In this document: positions 39,065-47,930 of the stretch, piece by piece
Position numbering within the stretch: position 1 is the stretch's first letter
Layout: each line of letters opens with the position of its first letter
From: Gloeomargarita lithophora Alchichica-D10
Lineage (GTDB): Bacteria; Cyanobacteriota; Cyanobacteriia; Gloeomargaritales; Gloeomargaritaceae
DNA length: 64,000 nucleotides
Direction of reading: 5' to 3'
Assembly (NCBI RefSeq): GCF_001870225.1
Contig: NZ_CP017675.1
Span: 1-64,000 of the forward strand
Position numbers and translations under genes: made by a program
Notes under the pieces: generated by a model
The model's database searches: none
What the model was told of the DNA's origin: nothing
Seen by the model: the letters and a program-made list of their open reading frames with translations, nothing else

Positions 39065-39069
39065 TTCCC

Positions 39070-39531
39070 ATGACTGAGTGGCTGGAACATACGGTGCAGG
39101 TGGATGTGGAAATTCCCGTCAGTGAGGCGTGGGCACTGTGGTCGGATTTGGAGCAAATTCCCCATTGGATGCAGTGGATTCGCTCGGTGGAAGTCCTGCC
39201 GGAGCAACCGGAATTGTCCCGTTGGCATTTGGCAACCCGGGGTTTGGATTTTAACTGGCACTCCCGGATTGTGAAGCAAATTCCCCTGCAAATCATGCAG
39301 TGGGAGTCGGTGACCGGGCTACCCAACCGGGGGGCGGTGCGGTTTTATGACCGGGGGGCGCATTGTGTGGTGAAACTCACCGTGGCCTACAGCCTGCCCG
39401 CCTGGGTGAGCCAGTGGGTGGACGGGCTGGTCGGCCCCCACGTGGAGCGGACGTTACGGTTGGATTTGGAGCGGTTTCGCCTCTACAGCCAAGGCTTGTC
39501 GCCCGAATTAGCCCCCGCACGTCTGGCGTAG
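39070..39531 (+). CDS. SRPBCC family protein (cyclase/dehydrase-like)
   Basis: The 153-residue protein has a START/SRPBCC fold: VDVEIPVSEAWALWSDLEQIPHWMQWIRSV at the N-terminus and a C-terminal helix with HVERTLRLDLERFRLY. Such proteins bind hydrophobic ligands in a central cavity. A tight link to zds (5-bp gap, same order as Synechocystis slr0940-slr0941 from memory) suggests a role in carotenoid handling. Its 3' end overlaps the convergent hisC by 24 bp. Confidence 0.88.
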   Translation: MTEWLEHTVQVDVEIPVSEAWALWSDLEQIPHWMQWIRSVEVLPEQPELSRWHLATRGLDFNWHSRIVKQIPLQIMQWESVTGLPNRGAVRFYDRGAHCVVKLTVAYSLPAWVSQWVDGLVGPHVERTLRLDLERFRLYSQGLSPELAPARLA

Positions 39532-40614
39532 GCGTTGTAACAAACGGCTATTTTCAGCGGCACTACCAATGGTGAGACGCAATCCCCCGCCCGTGTGACG
39601 GACAAGACTGCCCAGTTCCCTTAAACTCTGATGCAATTGTGGTAAGGGCACTGCTGTAGTGCGAATGTACAGAAAATTTCCCTGACTCGGCCACACCTGT
39701 AGGGCTGGGATTTTGGTTAATTCCATCCCCAAACGTTCCCGCTCCGTGAGAATTTCCGGGATGCCGCTGAGCAACTGCCGCCGTTGGGTGAGGGCAAATT
39801 GCGCCGCCAATAGGGAAAACCCGGAAAGATTGTAGGGTAAACGCACTTTTTCCAAAGCCGTAATCACCTCTGGATGGGCGATGGCATAACCGATCCGCAA
39901 ATTAGCCAACCGAAATCCCTTGGAAAAGGTGCGTAAAATCACCCAATTCGGATGCGCTAACAAATCCGGCAATAAGGTATCCTGGCTAAATTCAAAATAG
40001 GCTTCATCAATTACCACCAAAACCTTGGGCGGCAGGCGTTTTAGCCAATCCCGTTCCGCTGGCGTTAAACCATTGCCGGTGGGGGAATTGGGATGCACGA
40101 CAAAGACAACCCGGATGGGTTCTTGGTTCATTAACTCCGTCGCCTGGGTCGTGTTAATGGCAAACTGTTCATCCCGCCCCGCCGCCCACACGGGGATGCC
40201 CAGGGTACGGGCGAGGATTTGATACATGGAAAACGTGGGTTCTGCGATGAGAATGCCCGCATTTTGCCCCAGGCAGGTCGCCATCAACAGGGAGCGAATC
40301 AACTCATCCGAGCCATTGCCGAGGGCTAACCAATCGGCGGTCAGGGAACCGGTCGTCAACCCTTCACCAACGTAATTACAAAGTTCGTATTTCAATTCCC
40401 CGTGACTGCCATCGGGATAGCGATTATTTTCCATATCCTGGCGGTACATCCAGGCCAATTTTTCTTTTAAGGACGGCGGCCAATCCAGGGGAAATTCATT
40501 GCCATCCAGCCAGTCCGCCCCCGCTTCCCGTGCCTGGGGGTGATAGGTGGCAAGACTGACCAAATCCGGTCGCAAACAGGGGAGCATGGGTGCATCGCCA
40601 TCACGCTGTTCCAT
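39508..40614 (-). CDS. hisC: Histidinol-phosphate aminotransferase
   Basis: HisC makes histidinol phosphate from imidazole acetol phosphate in histidine synthesis. This PLP fold-type I enzyme (368 residues from ATG 40614; ATG 40587 is also possible) shows LGNGSDELIRSLLMA, HPNSPTGNGL, VVIDEAYFEF and the PLP-lysine motif RTFSKGFRLANLRIGYA. It is divergent from the DUF427 gene. Confidence 0.93.
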   Translation of the reverse strand: MEQRDGDAPMLPCLRPDLVSLATYHPQAREAGADWLDGNEFPLDWPPSLKEKLAWMYRQDMENNRYPDGSHGELKYELCNYVGEGLTTGSLTADWLALGNGSDELIRSLLMATCLGQNAGILIAEPTFSMYQILARTLGIPVWAAGRDEQFAINTTQATELMNQEPIRVVFVVHPNSPTGNGLTPAERDWLKRLPPKVLVVIDEAYFEFSQDTLLPDLLAHPNWVILRTFSKGFRLANLRIGYAIAHPEVITALEKVRLPYNLSGFSLLAAQFALTQRRQLLSGIPEILTERERLGMELTKIPALQVWPSQGNFLYIRTTAVPLPQLHQSLRELGSLVRHTGGGLRLTIGSAAENSRLLQRLRQTCGG

Positions 40615-40682
40615 CCTAGCGGCTGTACCCGGCAGAACTGTTAAGTTAAAATAAAGTTGACAGTTCAGGAGCGGGGGCATCT

Positions 40683-40967
40683 ATGGCGCAGGCAATCTGG
40701 GAAGGCGTGGTACTGGCAGAAAGCGACCGTTATGAGGTGGTGGAAAACAATGTGTACTTCCCGCCGGAAACCTTGAAGATGCAGTATTTTCAGCCTACCA
40801 ATACCCACACCACCTGTGGCTGGAAGGGGGTCGCCAGTTATTACACCATAGCCGTTGATAACAAGGAAAATAAAGATGCGGCCTGGTATTACCCGGAACC
40901 GAAGGCGGCGGCCAGCAATATCAAGGGCTATGTGGCCTTTTGGCGGGGTGTGCAGGTCAAACGTTAG
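40683..40967 (+). CDS. DUF427 domain-containing protein
   Basis: The 94-residue protein is a complete DUF427 domain: WEGVVLAESDRYEVVENNVYFP, TNTHTTCGWKGVASYYTIAVD, AAWYYPEPKAAASNIKGYVAFW. These small beta-tent proteins are widespread; their role is not established. Confidence 0.93.
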   Translation: MAQAIWEGVVLAESDRYEVVENNVYFPPETLKMQYFQPTNTHTTCGWKGVASYYTIAVDNKENKDAAWYYPEPKAAASNIKGYVAFWRGVQVKR

Positions 40968-41009
40968 GTAAATTGATGCCGGTGCATCCATGCTTGGGGG
41001 TTTTTTCCG

Positions 41010-41748
41010 ATGGCCTTTACGGATTTCCAAACGATCGGTGAGGTTCAGGAGCGATTTTTGGTAAAATATCAAAGTCAAAACTCTGTCCAAGTTAATACTA
41101 TAACCATTAGTCAGGAGGACACCTCTATTTATTTGCACCCGCAGAAAGTTATCTCGCTGGAATGCCCATATTACCGAGAACCAAGGGCGGGGGGTGCCCC
41201 CCTGCGACCGCTAATTTTCAATTGATAGAGGTGCCCAGGAGTTGATTGCAGAACTGGAATTCACGGAAAAGTTTATTGATACCCGTGTATCAGAATTTGC
41301 GATTAGGGAAAATTTGATTTTTCCAACCCTTAAAGCCGCCTATCGCCCTTATGCTAATTTATTTTCCCTATGGAGTCATCGGTTTATTCGCTATGATGAA
41401 ACGTTGGTGGGAACCCCGGATTACTTGGTATCCCAGCGTTCAAATTTGGGTAAGACCGTTTTGGGGAAACCTTTGCTGTTAATTGCAGAAGCTAAAAAGA
41501 ATGATTTTGATGGGGGTTGGGCACAGTGTCTTGCCGCTATGGTTGCTGCTCAGAAGATGAATGAGCAGGCCATGACCATCTATGGCATTGTCACCGATGG
41601 TAAAATGTGGCAATTTGGTAAACTGGAGAAGGATTGTTTCACTTTTAATGAACGCCTCTATACCCTGGATAATCTATCGGAACTGATGGGGGCTTGGGAT
41701 TTTATTTATACGCAGTTGCAAGCTCAGTTAATGTGTTATGTGAACTAG
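41010..41748 (+). pseudogene. Nuclease-like protein gene split by a dispersed repeat
   Basis: The N-terminal part (MAFTDFQTIGEVQERFLVKY, from 41010) runs into a repeat at 41117 and stops inside it at 41225. The rest resumes at 41241 (LIAELEFTEKFIDTRVSEFA) and ends at 41748. Joining 41010-41116 to 41241-41748 gives a clean frame of 204 codons with the junction reading ISQE-LIAELEF. It resembles a cyanobacterial family with a nuclease-like core (ETLVGTPDYLVS, LLLIAEAKKNDFDGGWAQCL: a D...E-A-K site). The distal part could still be translated from TTG 41242, but the intact product is lost. Confidence 0.85.
41117..41236 (-). mobile_element. Dispersed repeat as 120-bp insertion with terminal inverted repeats and 4-bp target duplication
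   Basis: On the plus strand the element starts GGACACCTCTATTTATTTGC and ends TTGATAGAGGTGCCC; the termini are 11-bp inverted repeats with one mismatch. AGGA flanks both sides (41113-41116 and 41237-41240). The inside, read on the minus strand, has GCGGTCGCAGGGGGGCACCC, TTGGTTCTCGGTAATATGGG and CCAGCGAGATAACTTTCT. This copy defines the family's ends because the disrupted frame is known. Confidence 0.9.
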
Positions 41749-41760
41749 GGAGGAACCAGC

Positions 41761-42048
41761 GTGGCGACGGAAATTCTGGAAAAACCAAAAACGGGCGGGC
41801 AGCGCAAACACGCCCCAAATTACAAGGTGTTATTACACAATGACGACCACAACAGCATGGAATATGTGGTGGAATCCCTGATGAAAACCGTGCCTAGCCT
41901 GTCCTGGATGGATGCGGTGGCGGTGATGATGGAAGCCCACAATACGGGGATTGGTTTGGTAATTGTCTGCGCCCAGGAACCGGCGGAATTTTATTGCGAA
42001 GGTCTGCAAAGGCGGGGGTTGACCTGCACGATTGAACCGGAATGCTAA
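41761..42048 (+). CDS. clpS: ATP-dependent Clp protease adaptor ClpS
   Basis: ClpS delivers N-degron substrates to ClpC/ClpAP. The 95-residue protein has the binding-pocket segment NYKVLLHNDDHNSMEYVVESL and the helical core MDAVAVMMEAHNTGIGLVIV. The start is GTG 41761 with GGGAGGAACC upstream; no earlier Met is available. The CPBP gene begins 7 nt before its stop. Confidence 0.93.
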   Translation: MATEILEKPKTGGQRKHAPNYKVLLHNDDHNSMEYVVESLMKTVPSLSWMDAVAVMMEAHNTGIGLVIVCAQEPAEFYCEGLQRRGLTCTIEPEC

Positions 42049-42872
42049 AGGCGAGGTTGAGCCGGTTAGCCAACCTACCCTTCCCCCTGCGTTTGCTGGC
42101 TTTTGTCCTGATTTTACTCGGTTTTTGGTTGCCGGTGGTACTGGTGCTTTGGCCGTTTTTAGGCACGGGTGACCAGGTGCGGTATCTGGCGACCACGATT
42201 CTTTATCTGCAATTTGTCGGTATTTTGTACCTCTGGGGCTGGGGGGTGCGGGGGGAAGAGCGTCCCCTGGCTAGTTATGGCTTAAATTTACAGGGGCGTT
42301 GGTGGGGGGAAGCCCTGAGCGGTTGGGTTTTGGGGCTGATGGCTCTGATGTTATTGCTGAGTATGCAGGCGGCCTGGGGGTGGTTGTTTTGGCAAAATCC
42401 ACCGGGGATGCGGATTTTTTTAGAGGGGGTGGCGGTGGGGCTGGGGGTGGCCTTAGCGGAGGAATTGTTGTTTCGGGGGTGGCTATGGCAGGAATTGCGC
42501 TGGGACTATGGGCGGGTGGGGGCGGTGTGGGGCGGTAGTTTTTTGTTCGCCGGGGCGCATTTTTTCCATCCTTGGGAGGTGATTTTAACCATCTGGCCGC
42601 AATTTCCGGGCTTAGTATTATTGGGGTTGAGTTTGGCCTGGGGGCGTTTGGCCTGTGGGGGGCGGCTGGGGTGGCCGGTGGGGTTTCACGGCGGGCTGGT
42701 GGCGACCTACTACTGGGTGCGGGTGGGGGGCTGGCTAACGGTCAATCCCGATTTGCCCGCTTGGTTAACGGCATTGGAGAGCAATCCCCTGGCGAGTCCC
42801 TTGGGGTTGACAGCCATGCTGGGGGTGGCGGTGGGGACTCGCTGGTGGGCGCAAAGAATGTCCCCGGAGTGA
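42042..42872 (+). CDS. CPBP family intramembrane glutamic endopeptidase
   Basis: The 276-residue membrane protein has seven or so hydrophobic helices and the CPBP/Abi (CAAX-protease-like) motifs EELLFRGWLWQEL (motif 1, Glu-Glu and Arg), FAGAHF (His) and VGFHGGLVATYYW (His). It overlaps clpS by 7 nt and the lipoprotein gene by 1 nt, so the three form one transcript. Roles proposed for the family include prenylated-protein processing and bacteriocin self-protection; none can be assigned here. Confidence 0.9.
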   Translation: MLKARLSRLANLPFPLRLLAFVLILLGFWLPVVLVLWPFLGTGDQVRYLATTILYLQFVGILYLWGWGVRGEERPLASYGLNLQGRWWGEALSGWVLGLMALMLLLSMQAAWGWLFWQNPPGMRIFLEGVAVGLGVALAEELLFRGWLWQELRWDYGRVGAVWGGSFLFAGAHFFHPWEVILTIWPQFPGLVLLGLSLAWGRLACGGRLGWPVGFHGGLVATYYWVRVGGWLTVNPDLPAWLTALESNPLASPLGLTAMLGVAVGTRWWAQRMSPE

Positions 42873-43267
42873 TGGGCAAATCCTACTACTGGGTCGCCCT
42901 CGTCCTGGCGTTGACCGGATGTGGCGCACCTGTGGTGGCGGTGGCACCTGGATTTACCCCCGTGATGTTGCAGGGACGGGCGGGGGGAAGAGTAGCCAGC
43001 GGCCTGTGCGGTTATATTGGTCGCCGTCCCAACCATCGCCTCCAGGTCAGTGCCGATTTGGATTACGCCAAACTCCGGGTCACCAGTCCGGCGGTGGTCA
43101 CACTCTGGGTCAAAGGGCCGGATGGGGTTTTTTGTGCCACCCCCATCCAAACCCGCCCCGCCCAAATTTCCGGGTATTGGAAGGCGGGCACCTATGACCT
43201 ATTTATTGGCAGTCCCGCCCCCAATACCTTGCCAAATTACCAGCTATTGCTGACAACCGAACGCTAA
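42872..43267 (+). CDS. Putative lipoprotein of unknown function
   Basis: The 131-residue protein has a lipoprotein signal peptide (WVALVLALTGC, lipobox cysteine at residue 17) and a beta-rich mature part (HRLQVSADLDYAKLRVTSPA, KAGTYDLFIGSPAPNTLPNY) reminiscent of small pre-peptidase-like or C2-like domains. ATG 42872 shares a base with the CPBP stop. Its stop touches the convergent pentapeptide gene without any gap. Confidence 0.8.
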   Translation: MGKSYYWVALVLALTGCGAPVVAVAPGFTPVMLQGRAGGRVASGLCGYIGRRPNHRLQVSADLDYAKLRVTSPAVVTLWVKGPDGVFCATPIQTRPAQISGYWKAGTYDLFIGSPAPNTLPNYQLLLTTER

Positions 43268-44482
43268 TTAACGGGGCAAAATCGCCTCGGTCAGCAGGGC
43301 ACCATTCAAATCCGTGGCATCCAGGAAGGCATCCGTCAAGCAAGCGCGGGTAAAATCCGCCCCCTGCACTAACACTTCGTAGAGGGAAGCCCCGCTCAAA
43401 TCAGCACCCACCAGTTTGGCATTGGTTAAATCCGCCTGGTTGAGAATCGCTCCGATCAAACTCGCCCCACTCAGGTCGGCTTCTTGCAATGATACCCCCG
43501 CCAAATCCACCCCCGTCAGGTTGGCCTGCACCAGGTTTGCCCCCGTGAGAATCGCCCGCGCCAGCCGCGCATCCGTCAAGTCCGCTTCGCTCAAATTGGC
43601 CTCCTTGAGGGTGGCCTGTACCAAATTACTGCGGTGCAAAATCGCCTTTTGCAACTGCGCCCCGGTCAGGTTGGTGCGGCTCAAATCCACCCCCGTCAAA
43701 TCCGCCCGCGTCAGGTCGGCACTGGTGAGGTTGGCATGACCCAGATCCACCCGGTCTAAAATCGCCCCACTCAGACCCACCCGGGTGAGATTCGCCCCCT
43801 TGAGGTTGGTGCGACTAAAATCGGCGTTCATACATTGGGCTTCGGTCAAATCCGCATTGGCCAGATTGGCCTCACTCAAAATCGCATCACTCAGCCCCGC
43901 CCGCACCAGTTTCGCCCCCTGGAGAATCGCCCGACTCAGGTCGGCTTCAAAAAAATTAGCCTGACTCAAATCACTATTACGCAACGCCGTGCGGGTCAAA
44001 TCCACCCGTGCCAGGTTAGCCCCAAACAACCGGGCATCATTCAAATTCGCTCCCGTCAAGTCCGCCCCACTCAGGTCTGCCCCGCTCAAATCCGCCTCAA
44101 TCAACACCGCCCGACTCAGATTGGCACCCACCAATTTGGCACCCCGCAGGTTTGCCCCCACCAAATCCGCTTCGGTTAATTTCGCCTTATTTAAGACCGC
44201 CCCTTCCAAATTTCCCTGGCTCAGGTAGGCTCCCACCAACTTCGCCGCCGTGAGATTCGCCTCCCGCAAGACCACCTGGCTCAGGTCTGCCTCCCGCAGG
44301 ATCGCCCGACTCAAATCCGCCCGGGTCAAATTGGCCTGACTGAAGCCAATCCCCGCCAGCTTCGCCCGACTGAGGTTAATCTCCCGCAGAATCGCTAAAG
44401 ACAAATCCGCCCCGCTCAGGTTGGCCTGCCGGAAATCCCGCTCCCCATTCGCATAACGCCGCAGTAGTTCGTCCGCATTCAT
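43268..44482 (-). CDS. Pentapeptide repeat protein
   Basis: The 404-residue protein consists almost wholly of A(D/N)LXX pentapeptides (for example ANLTRADLSRAILREADLSQ), about 75 in a row, which fold into a right-handed quadrilateral beta-helix. There is a short N-terminal helix (NADELLRRYANGERDFRQ) and no signal peptide. Such proteins are numerous in cyanobacteria; a few mimic DNA to inhibit gyrase, most have no known role. Confidence 0.92.
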   Translation of the reverse strand: MNADELLRRYANGERDFRQANLSGADLSLAILREINLSRAKLAGIGFSQANLTRADLSRAILREADLSQVVLREANLTAAKLVGAYLSQGNLEGAVLNKAKLTEADLVGANLRGAKLVGANLSRAVLIEADLSGADLSGADLTGANLNDARLFGANLARVDLTRTALRNSDLSQANFFEADLSRAILQGAKLVRAGLSDAILSEANLANADLTEAQCMNADFSRTNLKGANLTRVGLSGAILDRVDLGHANLTSADLTRADLTGVDLSRTNLTGAQLQKAILHRSNLVQATLKEANLSEADLTDARLARAILTGANLVQANLTGVDLAGVSLQEADLSGASLIGAILNQADLTNAKLVGADLSGASLYEVLVQGADFTRACLTDAFLDATDLNGALLTEAILPR

Positions 44483-44505
44483 GGCTTTATCATACAGGCG
44501 ATTGG

Positions 44506-45264
44506 TTAATTGCCCATACAGGCGACCAAAGTGCGCTCGTCCATGTCAAAGTTAGCACTAACTGTCTGTACATCGTCCAAATCCTCTAACCCCTCCAGCA
44601 ACCGGAGTACCTGCCGCCCCCAATCCGCATCCGTAATTGCCACCGTCATCGTGGGTTGCCAGCGGGTCATGGCCGCCCCCACCCGATACCCCTGGTCTTG
44701 CAACGCCGCCGCCACCCGTTCCAGGTCTAACGGCTCGGTGACCAAAGCGGCGGTTTCCCCCTCCCACTCGTAACCCGTGGCGGGCACCTGCATCGCCGCC
44801 GCCAGCAGGTCGTCTTCGCTGGTCACCCCCGGCATTTCCAGCCAACCCACCTGGGCAAACATCCAGCCCACACAGCCGGTTTCCCCCAGATTACCGCCGT
44901 ATTTGTTAAACGCCGCCCGAATTTCCCCCGCCGTGCGGTTGCGGTTATCCGTGAGGGCTTCGATCAACACCGCCACCCCCCCCAGGGCATAGCCCTCGTA
45001 GCGCACGGCTTCCAAACTATCCGCATCGGCACCCAGCAGACCCGCCCCCTTGGCAATCGCCCGTTCAATATTCTCCTGGGACATCCCGGCGGCCTTGGCC
45101 TTTTCCATCGCCGTCCGCAGGCGAAAATTCCCCGCTGGGTCGGGTAACCCGGTGCGCGCCGCCACAATCATTTCCCGCGAAAACTTGGCAAATATCTGCC
45201 CCTTGAGCGCATCTACCCGGGCTTTTTGGCGTTTGATATTCGCCCACTTGCTATGTCCCGCCAT
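44506..45264 (-). CDS. YebC/PmpR family DNA-binding regulatory protein
   Basis: The 252-residue protein starts MAGHSKWANIKRQKARVDAL and contains RLRTAMEKAKAAGMSQENIERAIAKG and YEGYALGGVAVLIEALTDNRNRT, all diagnostic of TACO1/YebC. Family members act in transcription regulation or in ribosome rescue at proline stretches. The start at 45264 is set by the conserved N-terminus. A dispersed repeat lies in its upstream region. Confidence 0.95.
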   Translation of the reverse strand: MAGHSKWANIKRQKARVDALKGQIFAKFSREMIVAARTGLPDPAGNFRLRTAMEKAKAAGMSQENIERAIAKGAGLLGADADSLEAVRYEGYALGGVAVLIEALTDNRNRTAGEIRAAFNKYGGNLGETGCVGWMFAQVGWLEMPGVTSEDDLLAAAMQVPATGYEWEGETAALVTEPLDLERVAAALQDQGYRVGAAMTRWQPTMTVAITDADWGRQVLRLLEGLEDLDDVQTVSANFDMDERTLVACMGN

Positions 45265-45307
45265 GGTTCTAATTGAATTAATGAACGCAATGATGTTTAT
45301 AACAATA

Positions 45308-45384
45308 TGACACGGTTTACGAACAGAAATTCCCCAGAACCAACTGCGGGGGTAAACCCCTACGACCCATTTATAGACGTGTCC
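45308..45384 (-). repeat. Short dispersed repeat upstream of yebC
   Basis: On the minus strand it reads GGACACGTCTATAAATGG, GTCGTAGGGGTTTACCCC, AGTTGGTTCTGGGGAA and TTTCTGTTCGTAAACCGTGTCA. Ends form a GACACG/CGTGTC pair. At 77 bp it is the shortest complete-looking copy (type B, without the GCATTCCAGCGAGAT block). Confidence 0.75.
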
Positions 45385-45440
45385 ATAAGCAATGCCCAAG
45401 GGTGATTACTACATAAAACCTGATCTAGCCAATCACTTTA

Positions 45441-45773
45441 TCAATGGCAATAAAAACTGACATCTTCCCCGCATTGGTCGGCCAAAAAACACAAAGCCCG
45501 CCAACGCAGTTGCATCAGTTCCCCATAAACCGGATTCAATTGACAAAGAGCAGGAATACGGACGAGACACTGCCCCCGAAACCAAATTTCTCGCTGAAAT
45601 GGGCATTGGGCAGGAATCCACCGACACAGACGATGCGCCAGTTGGGGGTCTTGAATTTCTAACCGATTCAGCCACGCCTGCAAAGGCATCCACAACTTCA
45701 ACCACTGGTTTACACGCATTGATAACCACAAATAAGGGAACATGGGGTGAGAAGCAGGGGGGTTGCCGAGCAT
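45441..45773 (-). CDS. Mo-dependent nitrogenase C-terminal domain (Mo-nitro_C) protein
   Basis: The 110-residue protein shows the cyanobacterial Mo-nitro_C pattern: PLQAWLNRLEIQDPQLAHRLC, RWIPAQCPFQREIW, RIPALCQLNPVYGELMQLR and WRALCFLADQCGED. Despite the domain name, such genes occur in non-diazotrophs and their function is unknown. Cysteines (six in the last 70 residues) are well conserved. ATG 45743 or 45719 could also be the start. Confidence 0.82.
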   Translation of the reverse strand: MLGNPPASHPMFPYLWLSMRVNQWLKLWMPLQAWLNRLEIQDPQLAHRLCRWIPAQCPFQREIWFRGQCLVRIPALCQLNPVYGELMQLRWRALCFLADQCGEDVSFYCH

Positions 45774-45987
45774 AAAATGACACCCTGAGCGGGTATGACA
45801 TCTAGGTTCAAAAAGAGTTGCATGGCCGATTGAATTGACCGTTTAACCCACAATATAATCTTAGAAAATTTCCTATTTCACTGAAGGTGATTTAGATTAC
45901 ATTTTGAGAAAAATGGCCTATTTATCGGACATTGCGGCGGATTTTTACACAATTGTTCGCAGACTTAACAAATTGCAATATCTGTTT

Positions 45988-46815
45988 TTAGTGAGTTACA
46001 TTTGGGGATAGTACCGGGTTTAATTTACCACTGCGAAACCCCTCCAAATCCAGGCTCACCCAACGGAATCCCAACCCTTGAAAATGGTCAACCAAAGCGG
46101 GCATATCGGTTGCTTGCACAAACGGGGCAATCTGTTCGGCGGGGATTTCAATGCGGGCGGTTTCTCCAACTGAGCGCACCCGCACCACCCGCCACCCCAA
46201 CTGGCGCAGGTATTGTTCCGCCCGTCCCACCCGGTAGAGCTTCTGGGCATCAATGGCTTCCCCCGCCGGAAACCGGGAACTGAGGCAGGGTTGCGCCGGT
46301 TTGTCCCACCAGGGCAGTTGTAGGTAACGGGAAAGCTCTCGTACTGCTAATTTGTTGACATTTAATTCACTCAAAGGGGAGCGCACCCCCCGTTCTCGCG
46401 CCGCCTGAATCCCAGGGCGATAATCCCCTTCATCATCGGCATTTACCCCATCTACAATTTGTGCCGAGTCGTAATTTTGTACTAAAAATTTTAGGGTATC
46501 GTGCAGTTCACTTTTGCAGAAATAACAGCGATTCACCGGATTGGCCGCATAGTTGGGATTGGCGAGTTCATGGGTGGCAATCAATTCATGGGTAATGCCA
46601 ATATACTGCGCTTGCTCCTGGGCCGCCGCCAAATCTTCGGGCAAAAGGGAAGGGGATACAGCAGTCACGGCCAAGGCTCGTTTTCCCAGCACATCCTGGG
46701 CAATTTTGGCGACCAGGGCACTATCTACACCCCCGGAGTAGGCCACCACCACCCGTTCCCAGGGTTGGAACCAGTGGCGTAATGCTTGGAGTTGGGTTTG
46801 TATGGTGAGTTGCAT
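45988..46815 (-). CDS. larE: ATP-dependent sacrificial sulfur transferase LarE
   Basis: LarE donates sulfur to the pyridinium bis-carboxylate intermediate of the nickel-pincer cofactor of lactate racemase. The 275-residue protein has the PP-loop SGGVDS (27-32), RCYFCKSELHDTL, and the conserved QPCLSSRFPAGEAI whose Cys supplies sulfur. larA, larB and larC are not in the window. It is one of the few metal-cofactor genes here. Confidence 0.93.
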   Translation of the reverse strand: MQLTIQTQLQALRHWFQPWERVVVAYSGGVDSALVAKIAQDVLGKRALAVTAVSPSLLPEDLAAAQEQAQYIGITHELIATHELANPNYAANPVNRCYFCKSELHDTLKFLVQNYDSAQIVDGVNADDEGDYRPGIQAARERGVRSPLSELNVNKLAVRELSRYLQLPWWDKPAQPCLSSRFPAGEAIDAQKLYRVGRAEQYLRQLGWRVVRVRSVGETARIEIPAEQIAPFVQATDMPALVDHFQGLGFRWVSLDLEGFRSGKLNPVLSPNVTH

Positions 46816-46849
46816 TACAATTTGTTCAAAAATAACCCGTTCCCCAATT

Positions 46850-47869
46850 TTAACCCGCAGGTAAGGGTTCGGCAGCAGGATTAGGCACCTGCTCTACCCA
46901 TATCCGGGGGGGTTGGGAGCGGCGGATTGTACGCCAAATTTTCGTTGCCGCCAAACAGCCATCCGCCACCGCAATCGCCACCTGATTCACCCCTTTTTTC
47001 AAATCCCCCAGGGCAAAAATCCGGGGGTGGGTGGTCTGGCAAAATTCATCCGTGACCAGATTTTCCCCATCCCAGGTGAGTTCGGGAATGGCTTTCAAAT
47101 AATGATTGTGGTAAATCGAACCCATATTCACTAAACCGGTGGTCACTTCAATCCGTGTCCCATCGGTAAATTCTACCCCTTGGAGTTGATGATTTTCCCC
47201 TAAAAACCGGGCAATGGGGGTTTCAATTAGGGGATAACCATGTGCTTGCAAACGGGTTTTCATGGCTTCACTTACGGGGAATTTACCATCGGTTAAAACC
47301 GTGATGTAGGGCGTAAACCAATTCAGGACAAAAGCGGCTTCAATTTGGGGTTCTCTGGCGGCAATCAAAATCGCTTTTTGATCCCACATATCAAACCCAT
47401 CACAAATCATACAAACGTGTAACGTATAGCCCGCATAATCATAGACATTTTGCATATTTTCTAATTCGGGCAAGATGTCAATAATCCCCGTGGCAGCAAT
47501 CAGATATTTGGCCTTAAATGTCACGGCGGTGGGGTGGGTTTTCCCCACGTTCACTTGAACTTCGAGATAGTCACCCTGGTCGGTTACTTTGTCAACGAAT
47601 GCCCGCAGGTGGTCTGCCCCCCAACCCAAGGCCGCCGTTGTCCCCTGTTTAAGCAAGTCTCGCCCCGGCGTATGGGGGTCAAGCCCGACATAGTTGCGTA
47701 ATTCCTGCATCCACATCGAGCGACCTTTGCCCTTTTCAATCACCAGACATTTCAAGCCGTAGCGGGCGAGATAAATGGCCGCCGACAGCCCCCCGGCTCC
47801 CCCCCCGGCAATCACCGCATCGTAGAGGGTATCCAAGCGCTGGTCGAGGTTTCTGCTGGTGAGTTTCAT
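46850..47869 (-). CDS. Thioredoxin-reductase-like FAD-dependent oxidoreductase
   Basis: The 339-residue protein has FAD-binding AVIAGGGAGGLSAAIYLARYG, a second dinucleotide region (KAILIAAREPQIEAA, which lacks a canonical GxGxxA, so NAD(P)H binding may be altered), a C-x-x-C (CMICDG) where thioredoxin reductase has CATCDG, and C-terminal IFALGDLKKGVNQVAIAVADG. This fits the atypical cyanobacterial flavoproteins of the Slr0600/DDOR type better than NADPH-thioredoxin reductase, though I cannot decide between subfamilies. Confidence 0.8.
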   Translation of the reverse strand: MKLTSRNLDQRLDTLYDAVIAGGGAGGLSAAIYLARYGLKCLVIEKGKGRSMWMQELRNYVGLDPHTPGRDLLKQGTTAALGWGADHLRAFVDKVTDQGDYLEVQVNVGKTHPTAVTFKAKYLIAATGIIDILPELENMQNVYDYAGYTLHVCMICDGFDMWDQKAILIAAREPQIEAAFVLNWFTPYITVLTDGKFPVSEAMKTRLQAHGYPLIETPIARFLGENHQLQGVEFTDGTRIEVTTGLVNMGSIYHNHYLKAIPELTWDGENLVTDEFCQTTHPRIFALGDLKKGVNQVAIAVADGCLAATKIWRTIRRSQPPRIWVEQVPNPAAEPLPAG

Positions 47870-47930
47870 CGCAGGTTAATGATTGCTAATTACTAGTGTA
47901 GGATTTTCGGCGCAGGTTGGGGATGGGAAA

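Noticed and set aside
41242-41748. The distal half of the split gene as an independent gene starting at TTG
   Set aside because: The restored frame across the insertion and the family-like N-terminus upstream show it is the remainder of an interrupted gene, although leftover translation is possible.
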